A DNA stretch of 64,000 nt from Rhizobium ecuadorense (GCF_001187535.1 NZ_LFIO01000381.1:62001-126000); one strand, 5' to 3'; positions 8,873-18,212 are shown, counted from the stretch's first letter. Numbers and translations: made by a program. Notes: generated from the letters alone by a model not told the origin.

Positions 8873-9625
8873 ATGGGAGAGGGACAACACAGAAAACTGG
8901 AACGGACGGCTGTCGGGTTCATGCTTGCGATTGTTTTGGCAGGCAGCGTCGGCGGTATCGTGGAGATCGCTCCGCTGTTCACGATCCACGAGACTGTCGA
9001 AGACGCGCCTGACATGAGGGTCTATACTCCCCTCGAAATAGCGGGCCGCGACATATACGTCCGAGAAGGCTGTTACGCCTGCCACAGCCAGATGATCAGG
9101 ACGTTGCGCGACGAGGTGGAGCGATATGGACCTTACTCACTCGCGGTCGAATCCAAATACGATCATCCGATGTTGTGGGGATCAAAACGAACGGGTCCCG
9201 ATCTGGCCCGCATCGGTGGCAAATACTCCGATCTCTGGCACGTCGCGCATCTGATCAACCCGCGAGACGTCGTTCCCGAGTCCAACATGCCATCCTATCG
9301 CTGGCTGGCGACCACACAGCTCGACCTTTCCGATCTGGGCGGCAATCTTGCTGCCTTGAGAGCAGTCGGGGTTCCCTACACAGACGAGATGATCACCCAT
9401 GCCGCCGCGGACGCCTACGGTCAGTCCGATCCGGACGGCGATCAGTCGTCGGGAGTGATCGAACGCTACGGGGAGGCGACACAGGTCTCGGCTTTCGACG
9501 GCGTCAAAAAGACCGTCACCGAGATGGATGCCCTCGTCGCCTATCTCCAGGTCATAGGCCGTCTGACAAACGCGGCCTACGAAAACACTGCAGCACCCGA
9601 GCAAATACCGAACCCCAAGAACTGA
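8873..9625 (+). CDS. ccoO: CcoO/FixO, cbb3 oxidase mono-heme subunit II
   Basis: 250 residues. One N-terminal anchor helix (VGFMLAIVLAGSVGGIVEIAPL), then a periplasmic cytochrome c domain with CYACH at residues 67-71 and Met-ligand motif ESNMPSYRWL. It passes electrons from CcoP to CcoN. GRDIYVREGCYACHSQMIRTL and GSKRTGPDLARIGGKYSD are family hallmarks. Starts three bases after the ccoN stop; co-translated with the operon. Confidence 0.96.
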   Translation: MGEGQHRKLERTAVGFMLAIVLAGSVGGIVEIAPLFTIHETVEDAPDMRVYTPLEIAGRDIYVREGCYACHSQMIRTLRDEVERYGPYSLAVESKYDHPMLWGSKRTGPDLARIGGKYSDLWHVAHLINPRDVVPESNMPSYRWLATTQLDLSDLGGNLAALRAVGVPYTDEMITHAAADAYGQSDPDGDQSSGVIERYGEATQVSAFDGVKKTVTEMDALVAYLQVIGRLTNAAYENTAAPEQIPNPKN

Positions 9626-9642
9626 ATGCGGAGGGGATTGAA

Positions 9643-9813
9643 ATGGACCTTTCCCACGAAACCATGCTGGAACTGTCGAAGGTGTGGGGCCTGCTGTACC
9701 TGATCCTATTCTCAATCGGAGTGGTGGTTTACACTTTCTGGCCTTCCAATCGAACTCGCTTCAACCGGGCAGAAACGGAGATATTCGACAAGGACGACAA
9801 GCCATGGCGATAG
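9643..9813 (+). CDS. ccoQ: CcoQ/FixQ, cbb3 oxidase small subunit
   Basis: 56 residues with one membrane helix (VWGLLYLILFSIGVVVYTFW) and a charged C-terminal tail ending in DKDDKPWR, as in FixQ/CcoQ. It assists assembly or stability of the oxidase. ATG at 9643 has GGAGGGG upstream. The stop overlaps the ccoP start by ten bases, supporting translational coupling. Confidence 0.92.
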   Translation: MDLSHETMLELSKVWGLLYLILFSIGVVVYTFWPSNRTRFNRAETEIFDKDDKPWR

Positions 9814-10682
9814 AGGAAATCGACCAGATAACAGGTCGCAGGACGACGGGTCACATCTGGAACGGCATCAAGGAACTGGATACGCCGATTCCGCGCGGCG
9901 TGCTCCTCTTTCTGATCGTGACCCATCTGTTTGCCCTCCTGTGGTGGATACTGCTCCCGGCCTGGCCGCTTGGAACGACCTATACAAAGGGCCTGATCGG
10001 GGGCAGCCAGAAGCAGACGGTGGAACGCAAGATCGTGGAAGCCGCGGCCTCGCGCGCTCCCTGGACCGCGAAGATCGAAAAAGCTTCCTTTGACGAAATC
10101 CGCGCAGATGCACAATTGATGTCCAAGGTGAACGCCAGTGGCCACCAGTTGTTCGGAGACAATTGCGCGGCCTGCCACGGCCGGGACGGAAAGGGTGGAC
10201 AGAACTATCCCGACTTGACGGATAATGACTGGCTCTGGGGCGGCGAGCCCGACCGGATCGTCGAGACCCTGACGGTCGGTGTCAATTCGCGTCACTCGAA
10301 CAGCCGTGTGTCGCAGATGCCTGCGTTTGGAGCGGACGAGATGCTCGACCGCAAACAGGTGACCGATGTCGCCGCCTATGTTTATTCTCTCAGCAATTCA
10401 GCCTCTTCTGAAGAGCGCGTCGGCGATATCGAAGCTGGCCGCGAGCTGTTCAAGACAACCTGCGCGTCCTGTCACGGTGACAACGCCAAGGGAAAAATCG
10501 AGCTTGGCGCCCCCAACCTTACCGATGCAAGCTGGGTTTACGGTGGAACACTCAGCCGTATCGTCGAAACCGTGCATGGCGGAAGACAGGGTCACATGCC
10601 GACCTGGGACGAGCGGTTGACACCCGCCGAAATCAAAATTCTCGCGCTCTATGTGAGCGGGATGGGGGAAAGGCAGCCATGA
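9804..10682 (+). CDS. ccoP: CcoP/FixP, cbb3 oxidase di-heme subunit III
   Basis: 292 residues. N-terminal DGIKELDTPIPR-like segment (GIKELDTPIPRGVL), an anchor helix (FLIVTHLFALLWWILLPAW), and two cytochrome c domains with CAACH (121-125) and CASCH (220-224). Met ligands lie in QMPAFG and HMPTWDERL. It receives electrons from soluble cytochrome c. It overlaps ccoQ at its start and the next small gene by four bases (ATGA). Confidence 0.96.
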   Translation: MAIEEIDQITGRRTTGHIWNGIKELDTPIPRGVLLFLIVTHLFALLWWILLPAWPLGTTYTKGLIGGSQKQTVERKIVEAAASRAPWTAKIEKASFDEIRADAQLMSKVNASGHQLFGDNCAACHGRDGKGGQNYPDLTDNDWLWGGEPDRIVETLTVGVNSRHSNSRVSQMPAFGADEMLDRKQVTDVAAYVYSLSNSASSEERVGDIEAGRELFKTTCASCHGDNAKGKIELGAPNLTDASWVYGGTLSRIVETVHGGRQGHMPTWDERLTPAEIKILALYVSGMGERQP

Positions 10683-10870
10683 CGGCCGGGAACATGCCTT
10701 CGACGAGAACCGTCAAATGGGTTTTGATCGGGCTGGCGGCCGCGACATTCGTCGGCGCCAACGCCCATCTCGTCTATGTTGCGATCGCAAGCCAGCCCGC
10801 CTGCGTCGAGCACATCAAGGAAAGAGGCCAGCGGCCCGCGGAATTCAGGGCTGCTGCGGCCGCTTGCTGA
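10679..10870 (+). CDS. Small membrane protein of the cbb3 operon
   Basis: 63 residues, one hydrophobic helix (WVLIGLAAATFVGANAHLVYVAI), then ACVEHIKE and an Ala-rich end. Two cysteines. It sits where ccoG/ccoH normally follow ccoP and overlaps ccoP by four bases, so it is translated with the oxidase. It lacks the FixH domain. I do not recognise a family; a role in assembly or regulation is a guess from position. Confidence 0.75.
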   Translation: MTAGNMPSTRTVKWVLIGLAAATFVGANAHLVYVAIASQPACVEHIKERGQRPAEFRAAAAAC

Positions 10871-10888
10871 AGGCAGGAGGAAAATCAG

Positions 10889-11695
10889 ATGGCGCAGGAC
10901 GACAAATCGGGCCGATATCTGAGCGAGGTATCCGGGATCGAGGAGACGAGGAACGCGAAGTGGCAGCGGCATCTGCCCGTCGGCGCGCCGTTCGATTGGC
11001 TGCGCCAAGGCTGGCGCGACCTCGTCCGGCAGCCCTTCACCAGCCTGGCCTACGGTTTCGTTGTCTTCCTCATCGCGTTCGGCACCGTCCTGATCCTGTT
11101 CCGATCGGGGCTCGACTATCTTCTGTTTCCCGCATTGGCGGGATTGCTGATCGTCGCCCCACTTTTCGCTGCCGGGCTTTATATCAAGAGCCGGACGCTG
11201 GCGGACGGCGGGCATGTGACACTTCGCTCCATGCTCGGCGTGCGTCCACTCGCCGGCAAACAGGTATTCTTCACCGGGATGGTGCTCTGCATGCTCATGC
11301 TCCTCTGGATGAGGGCTGCCGTGATCATCTATGCGCTGTTCTTCGGTGTTAATCCGTTCCCGGGTCTCGACGGCGTTACGAGGTTGCTGCTGACGACGCC
11401 CGAGGGCTGGGGCATGCTCGTCGTGGGCTTTTCCGTCGGTGCGCTGTTTGCCGGGTTTGCCTTCGCAATCAGCGTCTTTTCAATTCCGATGCTGCTCGAT
11501 GAACGGGTCGACGCGTTCACCGCGATGGGCGTAAGTGCAGCGATGGTTTGGAACAACATGCAGCCCCTCATGGTCTGGGGTGCGATCGTCCTGGCGCTGT
11601 TTGCTGCCAGCGTTGTGACGGGCTTTGTCGGTTTGATCGTCGTGTTTCCGTTGCTTGGGCATGCCACCTGGCATGCCTACAAGGCAGTCCGGTAG
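10889..11695 (+). CDS. DUF2189 integral membrane protein
   Basis: 268 residues, about six membrane helices. The N-terminal cytoplasmic stretch leads into DWLRQGWRDLVRQPFTSLAYG, the DUF2189 signature. It ends with VVFPLLGHATWHAYKAVR, also typical. Function not established. Its place between ccoP and ccoI suggests a job in cbb3 biogenesis or in the membrane physiology tied to it. Ribosome site AGGAGG at 10876. Confidence 0.85.
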   Translation: MAQDDKSGRYLSEVSGIEETRNAKWQRHLPVGAPFDWLRQGWRDLVRQPFTSLAYGFVVFLIAFGTVLILFRSGLDYLLFPALAGLLIVAPLFAAGLYIKSRTLADGGHVTLRSMLGVRPLAGKQVFFTGMVLCMLMLLWMRAAVIIYALFFGVNPFPGLDGVTRLLLTTPEGWGMLVVGFSVGALFAGFAFAISVFSIPMLLDERVDAFTAMGVSAAMVWNNMQPLMVWGAIVLALFAASVVTGFVGLIVVFPLLGHATWHAYKAVR

Positions 11696-11701
11696 CCGAC
11701 G

Positions 11702-13963
11702 ATGACCAGCCGCGCTCCGCCAGATCTGACGCAAGGCCACGATCCCGGCCCCCGAAGGCCAGGAGTTGATGAGATGGCATTGGCAAGCCGCGATCTGGGC
11801 GGTGGCCTCCGGCAGGTCGTCTTATCCGTTCCCGACATGCGATGTGGTGGATGCATGATACGGTTGGAGACGACACTCGCCAGAGCGCCTCAGGTTCGCT
11901 CGGTTCGCGCAAACCTGACGACGAAGCGGCTGGCCATCACCTGGCAGACGGAAAACAACAGCCAGCCGGATTTTGCGGCTTTGATCGGAACGATCGGCTA
12001 CACGGCCGTTCTTCCGACCGAAGGCCATGACCAGCCCGACGGTGAGATGTCGGAGCTATTGCGCGCGCTGGCGGTCGCGGGCTTCTGCTCGATGAACATC
12101 ATGCTCCTGTCCGTCTCGGTCTGGTGGGGCGCGGACCCGTCAATACGCCAGGCGCTCCATATGATCTCTGCGGCGCTGGCTTTGCCTGCCGTCGTTTTTT
12201 CGGGCGCGATATTCTACCGCTCTGCATGGCGGGCGCTCGCGCATGGCAGGGTGAACATGGACGTACCAATCAGCATCGGCGTCCTGCTCTCATTCTTCCT
12301 GAGCGCTTACGATACGTTTGCGGAGGGACGGCAGGCCTATTTCGAGGCGGGCACATCGCTACTCTTCGTCCTGCTCATCGGACGCACGCTTGATAAAATG
12401 ATGCGGAAACGGGCGCGTTCGGCCGCTGCTTCGCTGGCGGACATGATGCCGAAGGGCGCGCATGCGATAGGCCCGGATGGCCGGATCAACTATATCGAGC
12501 TGAGCGATATCGCCCCCGGCACCCACCTTTTGATTGCAGCCGGGGACAGAATTCCGGCTGACGGGACGATCCTTGCCGGCATCTCCGAACTTGATCGTTC
12601 GCTTGTGACAGGAGAGAGTCGCTGGGAGACCATCGCGCCTGGCGGGCTGGTCCGAGCCGGAGATTTGAACGTCGGCCATCCCCTCACTGTGGAAGCCACG
12701 GCCGCCCCGGAAAATTCCACGCTCGCCGAGCTGCACAGGATGCTCGAGGCCGTCGAGGACGGCAGGTCGGAATACAGAATGCTCATCGACCGGGCGGCAA
12801 GACTCTACGCGCCCGTCGTTCACGGACTGTCGCTGTTGGCGTTCTTCGGCTGGTTCCTGGCCACCCACGACATCCACCATTCCCTGACGATATCGATCAC
12901 AGTGCTGATCATCTCATGCCCGTGCGCGCTTGGATTGGCGGTACCCATGGTGCAGGTCGTTGCCGCCCGACGCTTGTTCAAGCACGGCGTCGTCGCGCGG
13001 GACGGGTCCGCATTGGAGCGACTTGCGGTGGTTGACACCGTCGTCTTCGACAAGACCGGAACGCTGACACGGTACGACCCGATGTTGGTCGCTGCGACCT
13101 CAACCGGGCCGATGGGGCTGTCACTGGCGGCGTCACTAGCACGCTATTCGAGCCATCCGCTGTCCAAGGCGATCGTCAGCCACGCTGCGCGCGGCAAGGC
13201 GGAGACCCTGCCGCTCGAGGATGTCAGGGAAATACCCGGCAACGGCCTTGAAGCGTGCTTTCGCGGTAACCGTTATCGGCTTGGACGAGCAGCCTGGGCG
13301 ACGGACAGTCACTTGATAGCGGCTTCGACGGTGGTCCTGACACAAGGGCGAGAAGTCCTCGCCTCATTCGTTTTCGGTGAACGGGTCGGTGCGGGGTCGG
13401 CAAATGCTGTGCGTTTCCTGAGGGAGCAGGGGATCGCAGTGCAGATGTTGACTGGCGATGTTGCGGATGCGGCCCTTGCTGTGGCGCGTGAGGTCGGGAT
13501 CGACGAGGTGACGGCAGCGGCCCTTCCCAAAGACAAGGCCTGGGCTATCGATGCGTTGCGCAGTCGCGGTCGCAAGGTAATGATGGTTGGTGACGGGATC
13601 AACGATGCTGCTGCCCTAAAGCGGGCTCATGTTTCCATGGCTCCGGCATCGGGAAGCGATATCGGGCGGAGCGTCGCCGATTTCATCCTGCTGAATGCCG
13701 ATATGAATGGCCTGGAAGTTGCGCTTACGACGGCGCGAAGAGCTGCCATGCTGATCCGCCAGAACTTTGCGCTGGCGATCGTTTACAATGTCGTCAGTAT
13801 TCCGCTCGCCCTGTCAGGCTATGCAAGCCCTCTGATCGCGGCCGTGGCGATGTCAACGTCGTCCATCTTGGTTGTCGCCAATGCGTTGAGGCTTGATAGG
13901 AAGGATAGCTTGCCATCGCGGCGGCTTGCCCGGAAAAACAAGCTGGCCGGAGCAGTCCAATGA
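11702..13963 (+). CDS. ccoI: CcoI/FixI, copper-exporting P1B-type ATPase
   Basis: 753 residues. Supplies copper for CuB of the cbb3 oxidase by moving Cu(I) out of the cytoplasm. N-terminal metal-binding domain with MRCGGC (46-51), eight-helix core, phosphatase loop TGES (303-306), intramembrane SCPCALG (CPC 406-408), phosphorylation site DKTGT (450-454), HP motif SSHPLSKA, and GDGINDAAAL. The motif LASRDLGGGLRQ is typical of FixI. ATG 11702 matches family length. ATG 11774 has a better ribosome site (AGGAG eight bases upstream) and would remove 24 residues. Overlaps ccoS by ATGA. Confidence 0.93.
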   Translation: MTSRAPPDLTQGHDPGPRRPGVDEMALASRDLGGGLRQVVLSVPDMRCGGCMIRLETTLARAPQVRSVRANLTTKRLAITWQTENNSQPDFAALIGTIGYTAVLPTEGHDQPDGEMSELLRALAVAGFCSMNIMLLSVSVWWGADPSIRQALHMISAALALPAVVFSGAIFYRSAWRALAHGRVNMDVPISIGVLLSFFLSAYDTFAEGRQAYFEAGTSLLFVLLIGRTLDKMMRKRARSAAASLADMMPKGAHAIGPDGRINYIELSDIAPGTHLLIAAGDRIPADGTILAGISELDRSLVTGESRWETIAPGGLVRAGDLNVGHPLTVEATAAPENSTLAELHRMLEAVEDGRSEYRMLIDRAARLYAPVVHGLSLLAFFGWFLATHDIHHSLTISITVLIISCPCALGLAVPMVQVVAARRLFKHGVVARDGSALERLAVVDTVVFDKTGTLTRYDPMLVAATSTGPMGLSLAASLARYSSHPLSKAIVSHAARGKAETLPLEDVREIPGNGLEACFRGNRYRLGRAAWATDSHLIAASTVVLTQGREVLASFVFGERVGAGSANAVRFLREQGIAVQMLTGDVADAALAVAREVGIDEVTAAALPKDKAWAIDALRSRGRKVMMVGDGINDAAALKRAHVSMAPASGSDIGRSVADFILLNADMNGLEVALTTARRAAMLIRQNFALAIVYNVVSIPLALSGYASPLIAAVAMSTSSILVVANALRLDRKDSLPSRRLARKNKLAGAVQ

Positions 13964-14118
13964 GCTCATTGTTGTTCCTCATACCTATAGCCGTATTGAT
14001 GGGGATCGCCGGACTGGGTGCATTTCTGTGGTCTTTGCGGAATGGCCAATACGAAGATCTGGAAGGCGCGGCGGAACGCATACTTTTTGAAAACGACGAC
14101 AAGCCGCTGGGCGGCTGA
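13960..14118 (+). CDS. ccoS: CcoS/FixS, cbb3 maturation protein
   Basis: 52 residues. One helix (LLFLIPIAVLMGIAGLGAFLW) followed by SLRNGQYEDLEGAAERILF and an acidic tail, the classic CcoS pattern. CcoS is needed for insertion of redox cofactors into cbb3 oxidase. ATG at 13960 overlaps the ccoI stop (ATGA), so it is translationally coupled. Confidence 0.93.
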   Translation: MSSLLFLIPIAVLMGIAGLGAFLWSLRNGQYEDLEGAAERILFENDDKPLGG

Positions 14119-14140
14119 CACGCACACTGAAGGAAATGCG

Positions 14141-14452
14141 ATGGAAGATTCAGAGCCCCAGTCTCAACTGCCAGAAGATCACACCGGGCATTCCTCTCGC
14201 AGCGGCACGATCGATCCGTCAGAGTCCGTGACGGGTGTAGCGATCGTCTTCGGCATCATTGGAGCGGTGGTTGGTATTGTCGCGACCATACTGACCGCCG
14301 ACGCGTCCGGTGGTCTGGAATGGATTGCCTGTTGCATCATTGGAGTTTTGGCGGGAGGTTCCGCAGGTATCGTCATCGGCGGATTGTTCGGGGCAATCTT
14401 CGGCGTCCTAAGGGGAGTGACCGTTCCAACTTTGCGTCATCCCGAGAGGTAG
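14141..14452 (+). CDS. Small two-helix membrane protein
   Basis: 103 residues. Hydrophilic N-terminus (about 30 residues), then two Gly/Ala-rich helices (VTGVAIVFGIIGAVVGIVATIL and IGVLAGGSAGIVIGGLFGAIFGVL). The Gly spacing resembles glycine-zipper proteins. No known function. It starts 22 bases after ccoS with AGGAAATGCG before the ATG, so it is probably the last gene of the oxidase operon. Confidence 0.7.
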   Translation: MEDSEPQSQLPEDHTGHSSRSGTIDPSESVTGVAIVFGIIGAVVGIVATILTADASGGLEWIACCIIGVLAGGSAGIVIGGLFGAIFGVLRGVTVPTLRHPER

Positions 14453-14715
14453 ACGCCAAGAGCCCTACGGACGAAGCGACTGCCTCTTGCTTCCCAATCG
14501 TTGCAGCCTTGAGAGGAGGCTCCGGCCGATCGCTGCACATTTGAATGTTGCACTGCGGCAAAAACTTCGTCTATACCACGGGCATTCACCACGGACCCGG
14601 TGAGACCCCGGGTGGCTCTTCTGGCCGCCGATCCGCCAGACAACGCAAAACCTGCATGCCATCACGCGACCGCTCGGCAGAGCGTGTCGGGCCATGCTTT
14701 GCGAGACTCCCTCAC

Positions 14716-16182
14716 ATGCTGCTTTCCTCCATCCGTCGCGATTGGTCCGCCAATCCCATGCGCGAAATGCTTGCCGGAGCGGTGGCGACATTCGCCCTGA
14801 TCCCCGAGGTCATCGCCTTTTCATTCGTGGCGGGGGTCGATCCCGAGGTCGGCCTGTTCGCCTCCTTCGTCATCGGCATCGTCATTGCGTTTACCGGCGG
14901 ACGCCCGGCGATGATTTCGGCGGCGGCCGGGTCGGTCGCACTGGTCGCGGCGCCGCTGGTGCATGCCCATGGACTACCTTATCTCTTCGCGGCCGGGCTG
15001 CTGGCGGGGCTGCTGCAGATCGTATTCGGGCTGCTGCGGCTCGGCGTGCTGATGCGCTTCGTCTCGAAATCCGTGCGCACCGGTTTCGTCAATGCGCTTG
15101 CCATCCTGATCTTTGCCGCGCAGATGCCGCACATCATCGGCGCCGGCTGGATGGAATATGCCGTACTGGCTGCCGGGCTTGTCATCATCTATCTGACGCC
15201 GCGCATCACCACGGTGATCCCGTCGCCGCTGATCTGCGTCCTGATCCTGACCGTCGCCTCGGTAACTTCAGGGCTTCCCGTTCTCACCGTCGCCGATCTC
15301 GGCCGGCTGCCGGAATCGCTTCCGGTATTCGGCTGGCCGGCGGTGCCGCTGACGCTGGAAACGCTGCGGATCATCGCCGGCCCGGCGCTTGCCATCGCCA
15401 TGGTCGGGCTGCTGGAATCCATGATGACGGCGAGCGTCGTCGATGATCTCACGGATACGCCGAGTTCGAAGAACCGCGAATGCACCGGTCTCGGCCTTGC
15501 CAATGCGGCCGCGAGCCTGTTCGGCGGCATCGCCGGCTGTGGCATGATCGGCCAGACCGTGAGCAACGTGAAATATGGCGGGCGCGGCCGGCTCTCGACG
15601 CTGTTTGCCGGCGCCTTTCTGCTGGTCCTGATGGTGCTTTTGAAGCCGTGGGTCTCCGAGGTTCCAGTCGCCGCGCTGGTGGCGATCATGGTCATGGTCT
15701 CGATCGACACCTTCGACTGGTCGTCGCTGCGAGCCGTGGTCGTTCATCCCCGGATGTCGAGCGCCGTCATGGCGGCAACCGTCGTCGTCACCGTCTTCAC
15801 CGCCAACCTGGCCCTCGGGGTCACGGTCGGCGTGCTGCTCAGCGGCGTATTCTTCACCTTCAAGGTCGCCCGACTGCTGCGCGTCGATGTGGCGTCCGAT
15901 CAAGCCTCAGGGCAACGCATCTACCGTGTGTCCGGCCAGGTGTTCTTTGCCTCCGCCGACGTCTTCGTCGAGGCCTTCGACGTTCAGGACGCGATCGGCA
16001 AGACCGTGCTGATCGACGTCTCCGAGGCGCATTTCTGGGATATCACCGCGGTCGCCGCGCTCGACAAGGTCGTGCAGCGCTTCAAGGCACACGGCATCGC
16101 CGCGGAGGTCGCCGGCCTCAACCAGGCGAGTGCGACCTTGATCGAAATCCTCGACGGCAAGGTGGTGCTGAAGGAAGTGTAA
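14716..16182 (+). CDS. SulP family anion transporter with STAS domain
   Basis: 488 residues, inner membrane. SulP core of about ten to twelve helices beginning with MLAGAVATFALIPEVIAFSFVAG and VGLFASFVIGIVIAFTGGRPAMISAAAGS; GMIGQTVSNVKYGGRGRLST is conserved. The C-terminal STAS domain (about residues 390-488) has VSGQVFFASADVFVEAF and LIDVSEAHFWDITAVAALDKV. Substrate (sulfate, bicarbonate or dicarboxylate) cannot be read. ATG 14716 is chosen because the homologous part begins there; an ATG at 14656 is possible and neither has a good ribosome site. Confidence 0.9.
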   Translation: MLLSSIRRDWSANPMREMLAGAVATFALIPEVIAFSFVAGVDPEVGLFASFVIGIVIAFTGGRPAMISAAAGSVALVAAPLVHAHGLPYLFAAGLLAGLLQIVFGLLRLGVLMRFVSKSVRTGFVNALAILIFAAQMPHIIGAGWMEYAVLAAGLVIIYLTPRITTVIPSPLICVLILTVASVTSGLPVLTVADLGRLPESLPVFGWPAVPLTLETLRIIAGPALAIAMVGLLESMMTASVVDDLTDTPSSKNRECTGLGLANAAASLFGGIAGCGMIGQTVSNVKYGGRGRLSTLFAGAFLLVLMVLLKPWVSEVPVAALVAIMVMVSIDTFDWSSLRAVVVHPRMSSAVMAATVVVTVFTANLALGVTVGVLLSGVFFTFKVARLLRVDVASDQASGQRIYRVSGQVFFASADVFVEAFDVQDAIGKTVLIDVSEAHFWDITAVAALDKVVQRFKAHGIAAEVAGLNQASATLIEILDGKVVLKEV

Positions 16183-16192
16183 CGGGCTACCG

Positions 16193-17107
16193 CTATAGGA
16201 TGGCGAAGTCGTCGCTGCCATCGGCTCCCGCGTTCAACCGTCTGGCGGCGAGTTCGATAAAGGTCTTGACCAGAGGCGGCAGGTGCCGGCTGCTCGGATA
16301 GACGACGTGCAGGCCGCCGACCGGGGTCGTGTAACCGTCGAGAACGCGGCATAGCCGCCCATCCCTGATGCAGGCATTGGCGACCCCATGGGGCAGTCGG
16401 GCGATGCCATAACCGGCGATCGCTGCGGCCATGACCGCCTGCATTTCATTGGCGGCGAAGCGCCCCGAGACCGGGACGGTTTCCTGTCCGTGCGGGCCTT
16501 CAAGCAGCCATTGCGCATGGGTGGATTGGCCGGCGACAACGCAGTCGTGGCGGACGAGATCTGCCGGGCGATCGGGCGCACCGCAGCGGGCGAGATAGTC
16601 GGGGCTCGCGCAGAGCAAGCGATGGGTAGAGCCGAGCTTGCGGGCGATCAGCGTCGAATCCTCCAGCATGCCGGTGCGGAAGGCGAGGTCTATGCCGTTT
16701 TCGACGAGATTCAGCCTGTCGTCGGTCAGCCGCAACTCGACCCTCGACTTCGGGTAGGTCGCCAGAAGATCGAAGATCGCATCCTGCAGGAAGTGGCCGC
16801 CGAAGCCGACCGGCGCCGATATGCGGATCGTGCCGGCGGGCTCCGTCCTTGCTTCCGCAAGACGCAGGTTGGCGCCTTCGATCGTGCGGAGCGCCCGGCT
16901 GCTTTCCTCGTAATAGAGGCGGCCGGCATCCGTCGGGCTGAGGCTGCGGGTCGTGCGCTGCAGCAGGCGCACGCCGAGTTCGCGCTCGAGAGCGGCAATG
17001 CGTCGGCTGACCGTTGTCTTTGGCATGCCGAGCAGCCGCGCCGCGGCGGTGAAGCTGCCGGCTTCAATGACGCGGGCGAAGATCATGATATCGTTGAGGT
17101 CGAGCAT
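16193..17107 (-). CDS. LysR family transcriptional regulator
   Basis: 304 residues. N-terminal winged helix (MLDLNDIMIFARVIEAGSF, TAAARLLGMPKTTVSRRIAALE, LGVRLLQRTTRSLSPTDAG) and a C-terminal co-inducer domain (TIRISAPVGFGGHFL onwards). ATG 17107 gives the usual LysR N-terminus; an upstream Met adds ten residues. It is divergent from the NmrA-like gene 101 bases away, so it probably controls that gene and itself. Inducer unknown. It nearly meets the SulP gene end-to-end (ten bases). Confidence 0.92.
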   Translation of the reverse strand: MLDLNDIMIFARVIEAGSFTAAARLLGMPKTTVSRRIAALERELGVRLLQRTTRSLSPTDAGRLYYEESSRALRTIEGANLRLAEARTEPAGTIRISAPVGFGGHFLQDAIFDLLATYPKSRVELRLTDDRLNLVENGIDLAFRTGMLEDSTLIARKLGSTHRLLCASPDYLARCGAPDRPADLVRHDCVVAGQSTHAQWLLEGPHGQETVPVSGRFAANEMQAVMAAAIAGYGIARLPHGVANACIRDGRLCRVLDGYTTPVGGLHVVYPSSRHLPPLVKTFIELAARRLNAGADGSDDFAIL

Positions 17108-17208
17108 TGTATCCTCAGATGGTACGATGTTTCTCAACTATAAGCTATTATGGTTCAATGCGACAGGCCCTAACTTTGCTCCATCAGTCACAAACAAGGA
17201 GCAGACAG

Positions 17209-18090
17209 ATGAGCAACATTAGAAGCGTTCTGGTCACCGGCGCCACCGGCCAGCAGGGCGGCGCGGTCGTTCGCGCCCTGGCCGCGCGGGGACACCGCGT
17301 CAAGGCGATCTCGCGCAAGCCGGATAGCGATGGCGCAAAGCGGCTGGCTGCGGCTGGGGTCGAGGTCGTCGCTGGTGATCTCAACGATGGCGCATCCGTG
17401 GCGAGGGCGGCTGAGGGCGTCGATACGATGTTCCTGATGGGCAACAGCTATGAGGCCGGGACGGAGGCGGAAACGCGCCAGGGCATCACCGTTGCCGATG
17501 CGGCGAAGGCCGCCGGCATCGGCCACCTGATCTATTCCTCCGTTGGCGATGCCGACAAGAAGACCGGCATTCCGCATTTCGACAGCAAGTACCTCGTCGA
17601 GAAGCATGTCGCCGGTCTCGGCATTCCCTATACGATCAGCGCGCCCGTCGCCTTCATGGAAAACACGGTGGCGCCCTGGGCGATCGACGGGCTGCGCCAG
17701 GGCGTCTATGCGGCAGCGCTGCCGCCGACCCGCGTGCTGCAACAGATCACCATCACGGATATCGGGGCTTTCGTCGCGGCTTTGGCCGAGCGGCGCGAAC
17801 AGGTGTTCGGCAAGCGTTTCGACATTGCCGGCGACGAATTGTCTGGCGAGCAGCAGGCGAAGATCCTGTCCGAGACACTCGATCGGCCGATACGCTACCA
17901 GGAACTGCCGATCGCCGCGATGCGGCAGCAGAGCGAGGACGCGGCGCTGATGTTCGAATGGTTCGACCGCAGCGGCTACGACGTCGACACCGCTGCCTTG
18001 CGCCGCGATTTCCCCGATGTCGGCTGGCACAGCTATGCCGATTGGGCGCGCGGCTTCGACTGGAGCGTTCTCGGCACGGCGCCCGCCTGA
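17209..18090 (+). CDS. NmrA-like NAD(P)-binding oxidoreductase
   Basis: 293 residues, atypical short-chain dehydrogenase. Dinucleotide motif VLVTGATGQQGGAVVRAL near the N-terminus, then VVAGDLNDGASVARA and IYSSVGDADKKTGIPHFDSKY. The usual catalytic YxxxK is not evident, as in NmrA/HSCARG-type redox sensors and quinone reductases such as QorB. ATG at 17209 with AAGGAG at 17196-17201. Likely target of the divergent LysR protein. Confidence 0.88.
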   Translation: MSNIRSVLVTGATGQQGGAVVRALAARGHRVKAISRKPDSDGAKRLAAAGVEVVAGDLNDGASVARAAEGVDTMFLMGNSYEAGTEAETRQGITVADAAKAAGIGHLIYSSVGDADKKTGIPHFDSKYLVEKHVAGLGIPYTISAPVAFMENTVAPWAIDGLRQGVYAAALPPTRVLQQITITDIGAFVAALAERREQVFGKRFDIAGDELSGEQQAKILSETLDRPIRYQELPIAAMRQQSEDAALMFEWFDRSGYDVDTAALRRDFPDVGWHSYADWARGFDWSVLGTAPA

Positions 18091-18094
18091 TACA

Positions 18095-18134
18095 CTCTCC
18101 GCCGTCCCCGGCCTGAACCGGGGACGGCGGAGAG
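18095..18134 (+). terminator. Perfect 17-bp hairpin after the NmrA-like gene
   Basis: CTCTCCGCCGTCCCCGG (18095-18111), loop CCTGAA, perfect complement 18118-18134. It begins four bases after the stop codon. No T-tract, so it may be a repeat or mRNA 3' end stabiliser rather than an intrinsic terminator. Confidence 0.6.
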
Positions 18135-18212
18135 CCCGACCCGCCTTGCGCAAGGCGACGGATCGCTCGGCTCTGCGGCGATAGACCATCGTTCTTGAAG
18201 AGGGAGGCTTCG

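Noticed and set aside
14453..14715. Possible short gene before the SulP transporter
   Set aside because: Open frames exist, but without ribosome site, membrane pattern or family motif.
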